Counted from the stretch's first letter, positions 15,848 through 24,538 are shown. The stretch is DNA of 64,000 nt from MWCR01 sp049325475 (GCA_049325475.1 JBMOLN010000007.1:124001-188000), one strand, 5' to 3'. The notes: generated by a model from the sequence alone, not told the origin. Program-made: numbers and translations.

Positions 15848-17365
15848 TTATAAAGAGTGTTCAATTTGTCGATACTGAAGCGCCTCGGCCACATGCTCCG
15901 GCAATATTTGCTCCGAAAATGCTAAATCGGCAATGGTAATCGCGACTCTAAGCACTCTGAAATACGATCTCGCCGAGAGATGAAATTTATCCGTGGCTTG
16001 TTGCAATAATTTCTTTGCCTCCGGAGCTTGCTTAAAGCATTTACGAACTTTATCGCTGGTTAACTCGGCATTTGTTGCCGCACCGGTCATTTCAGATCTT
16101 GCTGTTTGCCTGTCGCGGGCAGCCTGTACTCTTTTTTGAATTATCTTCGACCTTTCTCCTTCCTTTAATTCCATCAAATCTTCAGTTTTAACCCGGGGAA
16201 CATTCACCCGCATATCAATCCTGTCCAAAAGCGGGCCGCTGATCTTTTTTCCGTACTGCAAAATCTTAACCGGCGTGCACACACATTGTCGGTGCAAATC
16301 TCCATAATATCCGCACGGACATGGATTCATCGCCGCGATCAGCGTAAACCTTGCCGGATAGCAAACCGTTCCTTGCGCTCGTGATACGGAAACCATTCCG
16401 TCTTCCAAAGGCTGCCTTAAATTTTCTAAAACTTGTCTTGAAAATTCCGGAAACTCATCCAAAAACAAAACTCCGCGGTGCGCAAGCGATATTTCACCCG
16501 GTTTGGGGATGGTTCCGCCGCCGACCAAAGCCGCCCCGCTCGCCGTATGATGCGGCGATCTGAATGGACGCGTACTGCATACTCCGTCGCGCGGCAAAAC
16601 TCCGGCCACCGAATGGATCCTCGTCACCTCAAGTGCTTCATCGCGCGTTAAAAGCGGCAATATGCCGGGCAAAGCACGGGCCAGCATGGTCTTGCCCGAG
16701 CCCGGCGACCCTGATAACAAAATATTATGCCCGCCGGCGGCAGCAACTTCCAGCGCCCGCTTGGCTTGCTCTTGTCCGCGCACGCCGGCAAAATCCAAAG
16801 CTTCATTATGTTTCAAGATTGTTCCCAAATCCAAAGTCGGTTGCTGCGGTAAAACCTTTTCACCTTTAAGATGCTCTATTACATCATTCAAACTCTGCGC
16901 CGCAAATATTTCTACATCATTCACAAAAGCCGCTTCCTTAGCATTTTGCTCGGGCACGATGAGCTCTTTCACGTTTGAAGTTTTTGCGTACAATGCCGAC
17001 GATAATGCTCCATGCACCGGCCGAAGCTTGCCGTCCAAAGCCAGCTCCCCAACCATAATCGGCCAGCCTTTTTCCGGCTCCTCAATCTCTCCATTTCTTG
17101 CCAATATGGAAATCGCGATTGGTAAATCATAACCAGAACCGCCTTTGCGCAAATCCGCCGGCGCCAGATTAATCGTCACTCTATGCCTCGGAAAATAATA
17201 TCCTGATCTTTTAAGCGCGCTCCTAACCCTCTCCCTCGCCTCCTGCACCGCCGCATCCGGCAAACCAACAACCGTAAAATTCGGCTTGCCAAAAGATAAG
17301 TCGGCTTCAACGCAAACTGAGTGAGCATCCAAGCCAATTATGGCAGTGGTAGGGATAATGTTCAT
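15848..17365 (-). CDS. comM: ComM/YifB-family Mg-chelatase-like AAA ATPase
   Basis: ComM is a hexameric helicase that helps branch migration during natural transformation. Present are the N-terminal domain (IIGLDAHSVCVEADLSFG, GLPDAAVQEARERVRSAL), Walker A GSPGSGKT near residue 213, the Mg-chelatase core with GVLFLDEFPEF (Walker B), and a Cys-bearing NPCPCGYYGD insertion. Length is about 505 residues, as usual. Start ATG 17365 (MNIIPTTAIIG) is preferred over 17404, since the extra residues derive from an AGCTATC-type word array. It lies 10 bases after a four-helix-bundle gene. Confidence 0.9.
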   Translation of the reverse strand: MNIIPTTAIIGLDAHSVCVEADLSFGKPNFTVVGLPDAAVQEARERVRSALKRSGYYFPRHRVTINLAPADLRKGGSGYDLPIAISILARNGEIEEPEKGWPIMVGELALDGKLRPVHGALSSALYAKTSNVKELIVPEQNAKEAAFVNDVEIFAAQSLNDVIEHLKGEKVLPQQPTLDLGTILKHNEALDFAGVRGQEQAKRALEVAAAGGHNILLSGSPGSGKTMLARALPGILPLLTRDEALEVTRIHSVAGVLPRDGVCSTRPFRSPHHTASGAALVGGGTIPKPGEISLAHRGVLFLDEFPEFSRQVLENLRQPLEDGMVSVSRAQGTVCYPARFTLIAAMNPCPCGYYGDLHRQCVCTPVKILQYGKKISGPLLDRIDMRVNVPRVKTEDLMELKEGERSKIIQKRVQAARDRQTARSEMTGAATNAELTSDKVRKCFKQAPEAKKLLQQATDKFHLSARSYFRVLRVAITIADLAFSEQILPEHVAEALQYRQIEHSL

Positions 17366-17375
17366 AATCAAGCTG

Positions 17376-17753
17376 TTAGCTTTTAGCCGATAGCTTATAG
17401 CCATCGTTATAAATGCTATTTAAAAAACCATTCAACATCTTTAATAACTCAACCACTTCACTTAAAATATCACCCATCTCATTCTTTTTTATATATTCCA
17501 AATCTACTGCCAAATAAATCATAGACTGAACCTCAACACATGATGCTTTCGCTATACGTAAAAAATAAACAAGTTCACGATCATTTCTTCTTGCGTAACC
17601 CTCGGCTATGTTATTCATAACAGAAAGTGACGCTCGTCTTATTTGATCTCTAAAACCAAAATCTCTACTATCTGAAAATAACTTATAGATACGTACTGTT
17701 AATTTTCTCGCTTTTTGCCACACTAACAAGTCTTTAAACGAAATGATCTTCAT
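17376..17753 (-). CDS. Four-helix-bundle protein, third paralog
   Basis: This 125-residue IVS23S-type protein has SFKDLLVWQKARKLTVRIYK, FRDQIRRASLSVMNNIAEGY, RELVYFLRIAKASCVEVQS and a final helix ELLKMLNGFLNS. The last residues, GYKLSAKS, are translated from AGCTATCGGC/AGCTAACAGC words, so the natural end has been replaced or extended by spacer repeat. It is 10 bases upstream of comM and likely co-transcribed with it. Confidence 0.8.
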   Translation of the reverse strand: MKIISFKDLLVWQKARKLTVRIYKLFSDSRDFGFRDQIRRASLSVMNNIAEGYARRNDRELVYFLRIAKASCVEVQSMIYLAVDLEYIKKNEMGDILSEVVELLKMLNGFLNSIYNDGYKLSAKS

Positions 17754-18010
17754 ATATCTTATTCTGATATAAACCGATCGCCATCAGCTAACAGCTATCC
17801 GCTATCGGCTAAGTAAAAAAGAAGCCCTTCCGGCTCCTTCGTCTTTGCACCTATTACTATTGTAACGAGAGATAAATGTTTTGCAAGTTAATTAACAATT
17901 CCCAAAACTTTCTATACTTTTCTTAACAAACAGCAACATTTTTTGTCATCTTATTTCAACAATCCACAAACAAACTTCCGACGTATCGACGTCCGACGTA
18001 TCGACTTCCT

Positions 18011-18508
18011 TTACTCGTCATCTTCCTGCTTGCGGCTGCGCAAATAATACACCCCCGCATACCCCGCAATCCCGAGCGTAATCGCAATATCCGCAATATT
18101 GATTATTGAAGTATTAAACAACAATATCCAGTCAAAAACATAACCATTTACAATCCGGTCAATAAGATTACCGAGCGCGCCGCCTAACACGTAAGACAAA
18201 GCCCAAAACTCACCCGGGCGTCCATCCATAAAAGATTGCTTCATTACCATTCCCAAGACCGCAAGCGCAAACAATGTCAAAATCATTATCAGCCAAAACG
18301 GAATCGGCAAATTACCAAGCAAACCGAAATTCTCATGCTTGGTTAATGCCAAGACGCCCGGAATCAACTCCCTCGTCATAATCCATTCCAGCTTTATTGC
18401 ATATTTCAATATCAAATCCAAAATCAGCACGTCTAAAACTGCGCTGACGCCAAAAATTATCATCTTTGTTTTCTTGGAACACGTACAACGCAAAGTCAAC
18501 ATACTCAA
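18011..18508 (-). CDS. lspA: Lipoprotein signal peptidase (signal peptidase II)
   Basis: An integral membrane aspartic protease that cuts lipoprotein signal peptides. Four membrane helices are visible. The family motifs are TKHENFGLLG, GGALGNLIDR (first catalytic Asp) and NIADIAITLG (second catalytic Asp). At 165 residues it has the usual length. The start may instead be the internal ATG giving MIIFGVSA. The C-terminus is charged (RSRKQEDDE). Its presence implies that lipid-anchored proteins are made. It lies upstream of a word-rich spacer (17754-18010). Confidence 0.9.
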   Translation of the reverse strand: MSMLTLRCTCSKKTKMIIFGVSAVLDVLILDLILKYAIKLEWIMTRELIPGVLALTKHENFGLLGNLPIPFWLIMILTLFALAVLGMVMKQSFMDGRPGEFWALSYVLGGALGNLIDRIVNGYVFDWILLFNTSIINIADIAITLGIAGYAGVYYLRSRKQEDDE

Positions 18509-18624
18509 ACTACTATAAACTTACAACTGACAACTTACAAGAGTAAATCAAAAAAACAGAGCTGCCTCTGTTTCTTTTAATCCTCTATAAGCTATCAGCC
18601 ACCCGCTAAAAGCCATCAGCTAAG

Positions 18625-18996
18625 TTACAGTTCCTGCGTCAACGTCTTTTTGCATTCAATGCAGCTGGTCGAAGCCGGCCTGGCCGTTAAACGTTTTTCA
18701 TCGATTTCTTTGCCGCAATACTTGCAAATTCCGTATTTACCCTCATCGATTAACTTTAATGCTTTTTCAACATCCTTTAATTCAGCTTGAACTCTGGCTT
18801 CAATGGAAACAATATCCGCGTACTCCGTGATTTCCGCCGCATTATCATCTTCCGAATTGGATCCCGACTCCGGATATGAAGCATCCAAATTATTCGGATC
18901 CTTGGATCCCAAATCCGCCAGCTCATGCGTTAAGCGGCTTTGTTCTTCCATCAGCAATCCTTTAAATTGTTCGATTTTTGAGCTATCCATATACAT
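18625..18996 (-). CDS. DksA/TraR-type C4 zinc-finger protein
   Basis: A 123-residue protein with a coiled-coil N-terminus and a C-terminal zinc finger CKYCGKEI followed by CIECKK (C4). Y/EGKYGIC and ARP upstream of the last Cys pair match the DksA/TraR family, which binds the RNA polymerase secondary channel. The coiled-coil tip DNAAEITEYAD lacks a clear DksA-type DxxDxA, so a regulatory role like that of DksA is unproven. It is a single gene upstream of lspA on the same strand. Confidence 0.8.
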   Translation of the reverse strand: MYMDSSKIEQFKGLLMEEQSRLTHELADLGSKDPNNLDASYPESGSNSEDDNAAEITEYADIVSIEARVQAELKDVEKALKLIDEGKYGICKYCGKEIDEKRLTARPASTSCIECKKTLTQEL

Positions 18997-19100
18997 TAAT
19001 ATATCAGATTATTATTCCAGAAAGTATATACTAAGTCAGCCAAACTGGCAATATCAAATACATCAACAAAAAAATCCCTTAATCAAGGGATAAAAAGACA

Positions 19101-19448
19101 TCAAGCCAAGATTCTCTGCATCATGATCATGCCGATCAAAATTCCCACGCAAAGCAACATGAACCAATATGCGATTTTTAAATCCGCTTTCCAAAGTATC
19201 AGCAAAAACGAAGCATATGTAATCACAATCAAACTTAAAGCCAAAATTTTTGCAATATAATGGTCAAATAAAATCCAAGATAGATAGAGATAAAGTACGG
19301 ATGCGAATAAGCCGGCGCACGCATGGGCAAATGGTGTAAAAATTCCGAACCATTTTTCCGCTCTGCTCCGATTATCTTCTCCGGGCGGCGGAATGGATTT
19401 TATCCAGGTAATCTTCTTGGGCCAAAATGACGGACGCTCTTCTTGCAT
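19101..19448 (-). CDS. Small membrane protein, unknown function
   Basis: A protein of 115 residues with a polar proline-rich N-terminus (ITWIKSIPPPGEDNRSRAEK) and about three hydrophobic helices (residues roughly 35-115). I do not recognise a family. The start at 19448 is preferred because GGGAGGG lies 5 bases upstream; the frame is open to 19493. It is divergent from the M20 peptidase, with 99 bases between start codons. Confidence 0.6.
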   Translation of the reverse strand: MQEERPSFWPKKITWIKSIPPPGEDNRSRAEKWFGIFTPFAHACAGLFASVLYLYLSWILFDHYIAKILALSLIVITYASFLLILWKADLKIAYWFMLLCVGILIGMIMMQRILA

Positions 19449-19547
19449 TGTTCCCTCCCGCATCAAGTTAATATGAAGTTTCCAAATGGTCAAATGCCAT
19501 ACCTCGCTCTTGCCTGATAGTCATTCTTGCGCTACTCTAAAAACTCT

Positions 19548-20633
19548 ATGACCCCTTCCGAAGAAATATTAAAAATCACGCAGGATCTTATCCGGTTTGA
19601 ATCCAGTAAAAACAATCCCGAAGAAATCAATAAATGTTTTAATTACCTGGAAAATTATCTTAAAGATACCGGTCTTAAAATTGAAAAAATTGATATTAAC
19701 GGCTATCCGAATTTAATTGTCACTAAAGGCACAAAAACGCCTATAATTTTCTTAAGCGGCCATCTTGATGTTGTGGAGGGCTCTCCCGAACAATTTGCTC
19801 CCAAAATCGTGGATGATCGTTTATACGGCCGCGGCGCTTTGGATATGAAAAGCGGCGTAGCCGTCATGACATATATAATGAAAGAATTCGCGGATACTAA
19901 ACATGACTTTGGTTTGATTTTTACAAGCGATGAAGAAATCGGCGGCTTCAACGGCACCAAAGCGCTTCTGGACCGCGGATATTCCTGCCAAGCGGCTGTA
20001 ATACCGGACGGCGGCTTAGCCATTCACCGTGTCATGCATAAAGCCAAAGGCGCGATTTGGATCGAACTTAAAAGCACTGGCATTCCCGCCCACGCTTCCC
20101 GTCCCTGGCTCGGTGAAAACGCCATCAATAAACTGCTTCTCTCCATTGATAGGATTCAAAATCTGTTTTTGGATGTTTCCAAACACGATAATGATCACTG
20201 GAATGCCACCTGCAATATCGGCACCATTCAGGGCGGCGACGCTCCCAACCGCTTGGCCGAATCCGCCAGCGCAATTTGCGATATCCGCTATACTGAAAAT
20301 GATGACCCCGAATCAATCCTGAAAAAAATCCAAGATACTTTGCCCGATGGCGTCACGGCCAACCTTAAACTTGAAGTTGATACAACCTACACCGCACCCG
20401 ACAATCCGTTTTTAATCGCTTATCAAGATTCTATAAGGTCAATCGGACGCGAACCCGAATTAAGCGCGGACCACGGCAGTTCCGATGGCCGCTTTTTCTC
20501 GGCCAGAGGAATTGCTGTGCTCATGAGCGAGCCGGACGGCGGCGACCCGCATTCAAAAAACGAATGGGTTTCCATTGCCGCATTACACGATTACTACCAA
20601 GTCCTCAAAAACTTTTTAGATAAAGTGGCATAA
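19548..20633 (+). CDS. M20-family metallopeptidase (ArgE/DapE type)
   Basis: A 361-residue zinc-dependent deacylase or peptidase. Metal ligands and catalytic residues are visible: SGHLDVV, GRGALDMKSG, TSDEEIGG with the catalytic Glu pair, VIPDGG, and the final His of DPHSKNEWV. A lid/dimerisation domain occupies about residues 170-275 (GIPAHASRPWLG). Substrates of the family include N-acyl amino acids and dipeptides; the exact one cannot be told. No clear ribosome-binding site precedes ATG 19548, and the frame is open from 19527. Confidence 0.85.
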   Translation: MTPSEEILKITQDLIRFESSKNNPEEINKCFNYLENYLKDTGLKIEKIDINGYPNLIVTKGTKTPIIFLSGHLDVVEGSPEQFAPKIVDDRLYGRGALDMKSGVAVMTYIMKEFADTKHDFGLIFTSDEEIGGFNGTKALLDRGYSCQAAVIPDGGLAIHRVMHKAKGAIWIELKSTGIPAHASRPWLGENAINKLLLSIDRIQNLFLDVSKHDNDHWNATCNIGTIQGGDAPNRLAESASAICDIRYTENDDPESILKKIQDTLPDGVTANLKLEVDTTYTAPDNPFLIAYQDSIRSIGREPELSADHGSSDGRFFSARGIAVLMSEPDGGDPHSKNEWVSIAALHDYYQVLKNFLDKVA

Positions 20634-20774
20634 TAACACCCCATTCTTAGCTCTAATCTTAAGGCTTAAAAATTTAACATAAGCTCCTTTCCCTTGCCCT
20701 GTGCCTCGGAGCTTTATGCGAAGTGGTATGCGGGGGAAAGGTCTCCGACGCATGTCGGAGGGATAGAGGGAGCA

Positions 20775-20802
20775 TTGACAAAACCCTCTTTTTATGTAAT
20801 AT
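20775..20802 (+). promoter_or_regulatory. Promoter of the small orphan gene group
   Basis: TTGACA (20775-20780), a 16-base spacer and TAATAT (20797-20802). The first start codon is at 20928, giving a leader of roughly 120 bases that contains AAAGGAGGGG (20879-20888) far from any start. Confidence 0.55.
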
Positions 20803-20927
20803 TTACCCATTGTTCCTACACAAAACCACCAAACAAGCCCTTGCAAAATTCTCTATCGCAACCTGCCCATCCTTGAGAAAGGAGGGGTTTGGGGTGGATT
20901 TGAGTCTTGCTAAAAGGGGAAATAACC

Positions 20928-21233
20928 ATGCCCAAAGACAAAAAAGCCATCTTTGCACTAATCAACAAATCACTCGATACACTCGCAAAGCTGGAAGCAT
21001 CTCTCCAGCGAGATGACGATCCTGATGCTATCATGGATCTCATGGATGCTCACGCCCAAGGCACCGAAGAAATGCTCGACAGTGTTGTCGAACACCTGAA
21101 AGCCAAAGACTTGGAGAAGTGCCGGCAATGCGATGCGGTGGACTGTCCGCTTCATCCCGATAATAACGGCCCGAAAACACCGCGGGTAGAATTCATACCC
21201 GATCCGGACATTGATCCAAGATCCCTAAACTAG
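20928..21233 (+). CDS. Small helical protein with CxxCx5CPxHP motif, paralog A1
   Basis: A 101-residue orphan. The N-terminal 70 residues are helical (IFALINKSLDTLAKLEASL). The motif KCRQCDAVDCPLHPDN follows, which could bind zinc, and then an acidic proline-rich tail. The protein at 22020 has the same layout (ALxxxxxLxTLA..E helix, then KCASCKEIICPNHPSH), so the two are paralogs. The start follows AAGGGGAA by about 6 bases. It is the first of three closely spaced genes ending in a terminator. No function is proposed. Confidence 0.65.
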   Translation: MPKDKKAIFALINKSLDTLAKLEASLQRDDDPDAIMDLMDAHAQGTEEMLDSVVEHLKAKDLEKCRQCDAVDCPLHPDNNGPKTPRVEFIPDPDIDPRSLN

Positions 21234-21242
21234 GAGAATATA

Positions 21243-21539
21243 ATGGCGATTTTCAAAGCTTGGCGCATCAACACCTGGCCGCTTACAACCGAGTACCATA
21301 CCGAATGTATCGGCGGTGCTCTCCATCTTTGCTGGAGGAAGACTGTAAACCTTCAGCGCGGCCGCCGCATTCTTGTGGACGTCAATCTCCACGAGGCCTG
21401 CCCCTGCGACGGTTCCTGCGGCCGCAAAACCACAGTCGCGCGCAGAATCCTGCGCAAAGCGGTTGATCTCTCGTTCGGTCTGCGCCAAAGCCTCAAGCCT
21501 CGCATTCACGCGAGGAGAAAAAAGAGGCAAGCGCCATGA
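21243..21539 (+). CDS. Small Cys-rich orphan protein, paralog B1
   Basis: A 98-residue basic protein. The segment YHTECIGGALHLCW and later ACPCDGSCGRK are Cys-rich, and the C-terminus is strongly Arg/Lys-rich. A frameshifted relative at 22712 has YREICIDGCLH and PCSCKK at matching positions. AGGAG lies 7 bases before the ATG. Its TGA overlaps the ATG of the next gene, so the two are translationally coupled. No known family is recognised. Confidence 0.6.
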   Translation: MAIFKAWRINTWPLTTEYHTECIGGALHLCWRKTVNLQRGRRILVDVNLHEACPCDGSCGRKTTVARRILRKAVDLSFGLRQSLKPRIHARRKKRQAP

Positions 21540-21703
21540 CCAAGGAAGACGAAAAACTGCTGGCCGAAATATTCCAGGCCATTCTGGCAATCGAAAACGG
21601 TGCCGTTCCGCAAAAAACCGAATTCCAACTTGCGGATTGCACTGTCACAATTTCCAGCGAAGAAGAAATGGAAGACGAAGCTCCGCCCGAAGATCTCAAT
21701 TAA
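21536..21703 (+). CDS. Short acidic orphan protein (55 residues)
   Basis: It starts in an ATGA overlap with the upstream gene and ends 9 bases before a terminator. It has an N-terminal helix (EDEKLLAEIFQAILAIEN), a short strand (FQLADCTVTISS) and a very acidic tail (EEEMEDEAPPEDLN), which contrasts with the basic C-terminus of its neighbour. Tight coupling and opposite charge make a partnership between the two plausible, but this is inference. No homology is recognised. Confidence 0.6.
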   Translation: MTKEDEKLLAEIFQAILAIENGAVPQKTEFQLADCTVTISSEEEMEDEAPPEDLN

Positions 21704-21712
21704 ATCATCTAT

Positions 21713-21734
21713 GTCCCGTTCTGGGACTTTTTTT
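21713..21734 (+). terminator. Terminator of the 20928-21703 group
   Basis: GTCCC-GTTCT-GGGAC followed by seven Ts. The same hairpin type (AGTCCC/GGGACT) ends the 22020 gene. Confidence 0.8.
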
Positions 21735-21941
21735 GACCATGATTACCCTGATTTTAATTTACGATTAGCAGGATTATTATTTTATTGTTCTTCCCCGCTT
21801 AGACCTTTCCCGATATTTATCAAGAAATCTTCCTCTTAATGCGGTTTCAATTCTTCCCTAATCTTACTTCTTTCCCCTGCTCGCGGGGGAGAGATGTCCC
21901 GCAATAGAATAATTAAAGGGGCAGAGAGAGGGATGTACGGC

Positions 21942-21970
21942 TTGACAAATCCCCCAATTTCTGCTACATT
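21942..21970 (+). promoter_or_regulatory. Promoter of the 22020 gene
   Basis: TTGACA (21942-21947), a 17-base spacer and TACATT (21965-21970), ending 49 bases before the start codon. Confidence 0.6.
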
Positions 21971-22019
21971 GAGCAATCGACTCAAACGCAGCACCCTCTC
22001 AAAATAGAAAGGCAAAAAC

Positions 22020-22295
22020 ATGACCGATCTCAACGTTCCCCAAATGATTGCACTCGCAATCAGTGAAAGCACACTGAAAACCCTCGCGGCCATAGAACAT
22101 GGCCCGGAGGAAACCCTCTCGGCTCTGACCGAGCAAATCAACCTATTGACGACCGCTCGTCAGGCGCTCGAGAACATGCTCAACCCCGACCCGGCCAAGT
22201 GTGCCTCATGCAAAGAAATCATTTGCCCCAATCACCCCTCGCATGCCAAGCCGCCGGCCGAAAGCCCAGCCGAAGACCACGACGGTCTCGGTTGA
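22020..22295 (+). CDS. Small helical protein with CxxCx4-5CPxHP motif, paralog A2
   Basis: A 91-residue orphan with a helical N-terminal part (MIALAISESTLKTLAAIEH, then LLTTARQALENML), the motif KCASCKEIICPNHPSH, and a proline/acid-rich tail. It is a clear relative of the 20928 protein in both the helix and the Cys/His motif. It has its own promoter and terminator. A frameshifted relative of the B1 gene lies 417 bases downstream, so a duplication of the A-B block is likely. No function is proposed. Confidence 0.65.
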   Translation: MTDLNVPQMIALAISESTLKTLAAIEHGPEETLSALTEQINLLTTARQALENMLNPDPAKCASCKEIICPNHPSHAKPPAESPAEDHDGLG

Positions 22296-22326
22296 TAAAT
22301 TTTGGCAGATACGATCTGCCAACTCA

Positions 22327-22349
22327 AGTCCCGCCCCTGGGACTTTTTT
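22327..22349 (+). terminator. Terminator of the 22020 gene
   Basis: AGTCCC-GCCCCT-GGGACT followed by a T run. The rest of spacer 22350-22711 holds word-like repeats (ACGTAGGACGTAGGACG, CGACGTATCCACG) and no gene I can support. Confidence 0.8.
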
Positions 22350-22711
22350 GATCCTGATTTACAGCACGTTTCTCCGTAGTCCTGTTAACCCGTATTCCGG
22401 AGTCAACTCTGGACAACGATTTACGGTTGCACTGGAATACGTTGTATATTCGTAGTTCATGACGTAGGACGTAGGACGATTGGGACGAACCCTCGCACCG
22501 TACGGTGCAGGGCGTGCGACAATATTGACCTTCCCCTTATTTTTTGATATAAATAGCCCGGAACCTTCAATCCAACAGGCGGAAACAATCGCCTGCTTCC
22601 CATCTCTACTTCACATACCGTCCCAAATCGACGTATCCACGTCCGACTCATCGACGATATTAATGTGAGATAAAGATGAGAACCTCCAATCAAATTGAAA
22701 GGAGAAAAACC

Positions 22712-22965
22712 ATGGGGTAAAAATCATACAACACCGCAAACTGCGCTCCCGCAAACCCGGCGTTCGTCTTGCTTATCGTGAAATCTGCATTGACGGATGC
22801 CTGCATCGCATGGATTTGGTAATGTATCAAATTGTTCTAGGCGAATTCCGCTGTACGGAAGTATATCGCTTTCCCGATGAAAAACCTTGTAGTTGTAAAA
22901 AATCATCATCCTCCCCCATTAAACAGATCATAGACAAGATAGCATCTGTCTTCTCTGCCCCTTAG
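22712..22965 (+). pseudogene. Frameshifted paralog of the 21243 gene (B2)
   Basis: A strong AAAGGAG precedes an ATG at 22712, but that frame stops at once (ATG GGG TAA). The -1 frame, entered at the GGGG run, stays open for about 80 codons to TAG 22963-22965 and encodes REICIDGCLHRMDLVMYQ and PCSCKK, matching the Cys-rich layout of the 21243 protein. Either one base has been gained or lost at the start, or the GGGG is a programmed slip site. No alternative ATG, GTG or TTG lies near the ribosome-binding site in the open frame. A terminator-like GCCCC-TTA-GCGGGC with Ts follows. Confidence 0.55.
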
Positions 22966-23141
22966 CGGGCATTTTTTTAACCAAGATTTCCGGAATTTAA
23001 CTTACGATTAGCAGGATTATTAATTAAACCGATAAGCAAATGAGCCACTAAGCGATTAAGCTTATTGGCTTTGCGGCTTTGTCGCTTAGTAGCTTCGTAA
23101 TAGAATCTAGAGTCTAGAATCTAGAGTCTCGAGTCTGCCAT

Positions 23142-23837
23142 TCAGTTGCAAGCCATATAACTCGCAACAATCGCCGCCGTCTCGGCTCTTAAGGTTAAAC
23201 TTCCCAAATTTTGCAATAAAAAACCCGCCCTTTTTGCTTGCTCAACTTCCATGTCACTCCATCCACCTTCCGGCCCGATCCAAACTCCCGCTCTTTGCGG
23301 ATTCTTCTGCGTCGGCGCTTCAGACTCAATGTTTAAATCATAAAAATAATTCACTTCATGATCTCTCGCCCGTTCCATTGCCGATGCTAAAGGTATTGGA
23401 TCGTTTACAAGCGGCACATGCCCCCTGCCCGATTGCTCGGCCGCTTCTTTGGCAATTAATCTTACCCTGTCCATTTTTAAACTTTGCTTGACTGTTCTTT
23501 CAGTGATGATCGGCACAATCTCCCAAACCCCGACTTCAGTCGCCTTCTGCACCACTAACTCAAAATTCTCTCTTTTCAAAACCGCGCAGAATAAAAAAAC
23601 TTTTTTAGATGTTTCGACGCTGATCTCTTTTGCATCTTCTAAAATAATCGTAACCGACTTTTTATCGATACTATCAATCCTCCCCACTGCTTCACGTCCA
23701 TATCCGTCACATAAAATTAACGCTTGTCCCGTCTGCATGCGTAAAACTTTTGTTACTTGATGCGCAAAATCCTTGTCATCAATAACAAGTTCTTTTTTAT
23801 TTAAATCAAATTTGCCGATAAATCGATGTAACTTCAT
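23142..23837 (-). CDS. rsmE: 16S rRNA m3U1498 methyltransferase RsmE
   Basis: RsmE methylates U1498 of 16S rRNA using SAM through a SPOUT knot. The N-terminal PUA-like part ends near residue 70. The knot carries FELVVQKATEVGVWEIVPI, SGRGHVPLV, the signature IGPEGGWSDMEV and LGSLTLRAETAAIVA. Length is 231 residues, as usual. ATG 23837 (MKLHRFIG) is preferred over 23885, since the extra codons come from GTACATCGTAC words. The gene ends against a CTAGAGT word array at 23100-23136. Confidence 0.9.
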   Translation of the reverse strand: MKLHRFIGKFDLNKKELVIDDKDFAHQVTKVLRMQTGQALILCDGYGREAVGRIDSIDKKSVTIILEDAKEISVETSKKVFLFCAVLKRENFELVVQKATEVGVWEIVPIITERTVKQSLKMDRVRLIAKEAAEQSGRGHVPLVNDPIPLASAMERARDHEVNYFYDLNIESEAPTQKNPQRAGVWIGPEGGWSDMEVEQAKRAGFLLQNLGSLTLRAETAAIVASYMACN

Positions 23838-23993
23838 AAACTTATCGTACAACGTACATCGTACATTGTACAAAGTCCATAGCAATCACTGACTGCCGTC
23901 TAACGACAATCGTCAATCAAATAATAATCCTGCTGATCATTTTAAAATCAAGACACGTCGTTCGCGAACGACCGTGTCAAGGTAATCCTGGTA

Positions 23994-24300
23994 AAAAAAA
24001 GAAGAGCCGTGTTGCGCCCTAAGAATTGATAATTTTTGTGGCGTCACAGCTCTAGGCCAAGACGCGGATCAACTCTCGTGGGCAATTAATCGGCAAAGCC
24101 GACATTGAGAAGGAGCGAATCGCTCCACGATTTTGATACTAGCGGTATCCCTGGCCAATAAGACCACTGGTTCATCCCATTCCTGGCAAGAACTTCGAGA
24201 CTTGCAATGAAGTCTCATAAATGAAGTGTGCCTGGTGTGCGTGTCAGGTCGCTATGCATGAAATGTCCTGCACAATGAGCTGACACGCCGTGTTTTTAGT
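23994..24300 (-). ncRNA. Structured non-coding region, candidate RNA of unknown family
   Basis: No ORF runs through this stretch, yet it is full of hairpins: GCGTGTCAG (24239-24247) with CTGACACGC (24280-24288), GAGACTT/AAGTCTC, GGAGCGA/TCGCTCC and TCGGC-TTT-GCCGA. On the minus strand it ends in AGAGC..GGCTCT followed by eight Ts, a good terminator. The outer 24239-24288 hairpin is also followed by Ts on the plus strand, so the direction is not certain. I looked for RNase P, tmRNA, SRP and cobalamin-riboswitch signatures and found none. Confidence 0.45.
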
Positions 24301-24538
24301 TTTGTTTTTTGATTTCAATGTGTCGCGTTAAACGCGGCGGGAATGAGATAATCCAATTCATGGATGTCCATAAGAACAGGTTATGGAGACCCATTATTTA
24401 AAGTGGTTTGAAATGTACTATGAGGTAATCAATAGAGTTGCCTGCAAACCGACCATGAGCATGGCTTGCATGTGCCATATACGACACGAAACGCGCTTGC
24501 AAATCAAGCGCTTCCACACAAAGAGCGTTATAAAATCT

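Noticed and set aside
14843..17753. Diversity-generating retroelement (Avd-like proteins)
   Set aside because: No reverse transcriptase, template repeat or variable repeat in the window.
24001..24052. Group II intron domain V (GAGCCGTG start)
   Set aside because: Loop is too long, no domain VI, and no intron-encoded protein nearby.
23994..24300. RNase P RNA, tmRNA, SRP RNA or cobalamin riboswitch
   Set aside because: Conserved signatures (GAGGAAAGTCC, tRNA-like end with TTCGA, GGAAGCAG, B12 box) were looked for on both strands and not found.
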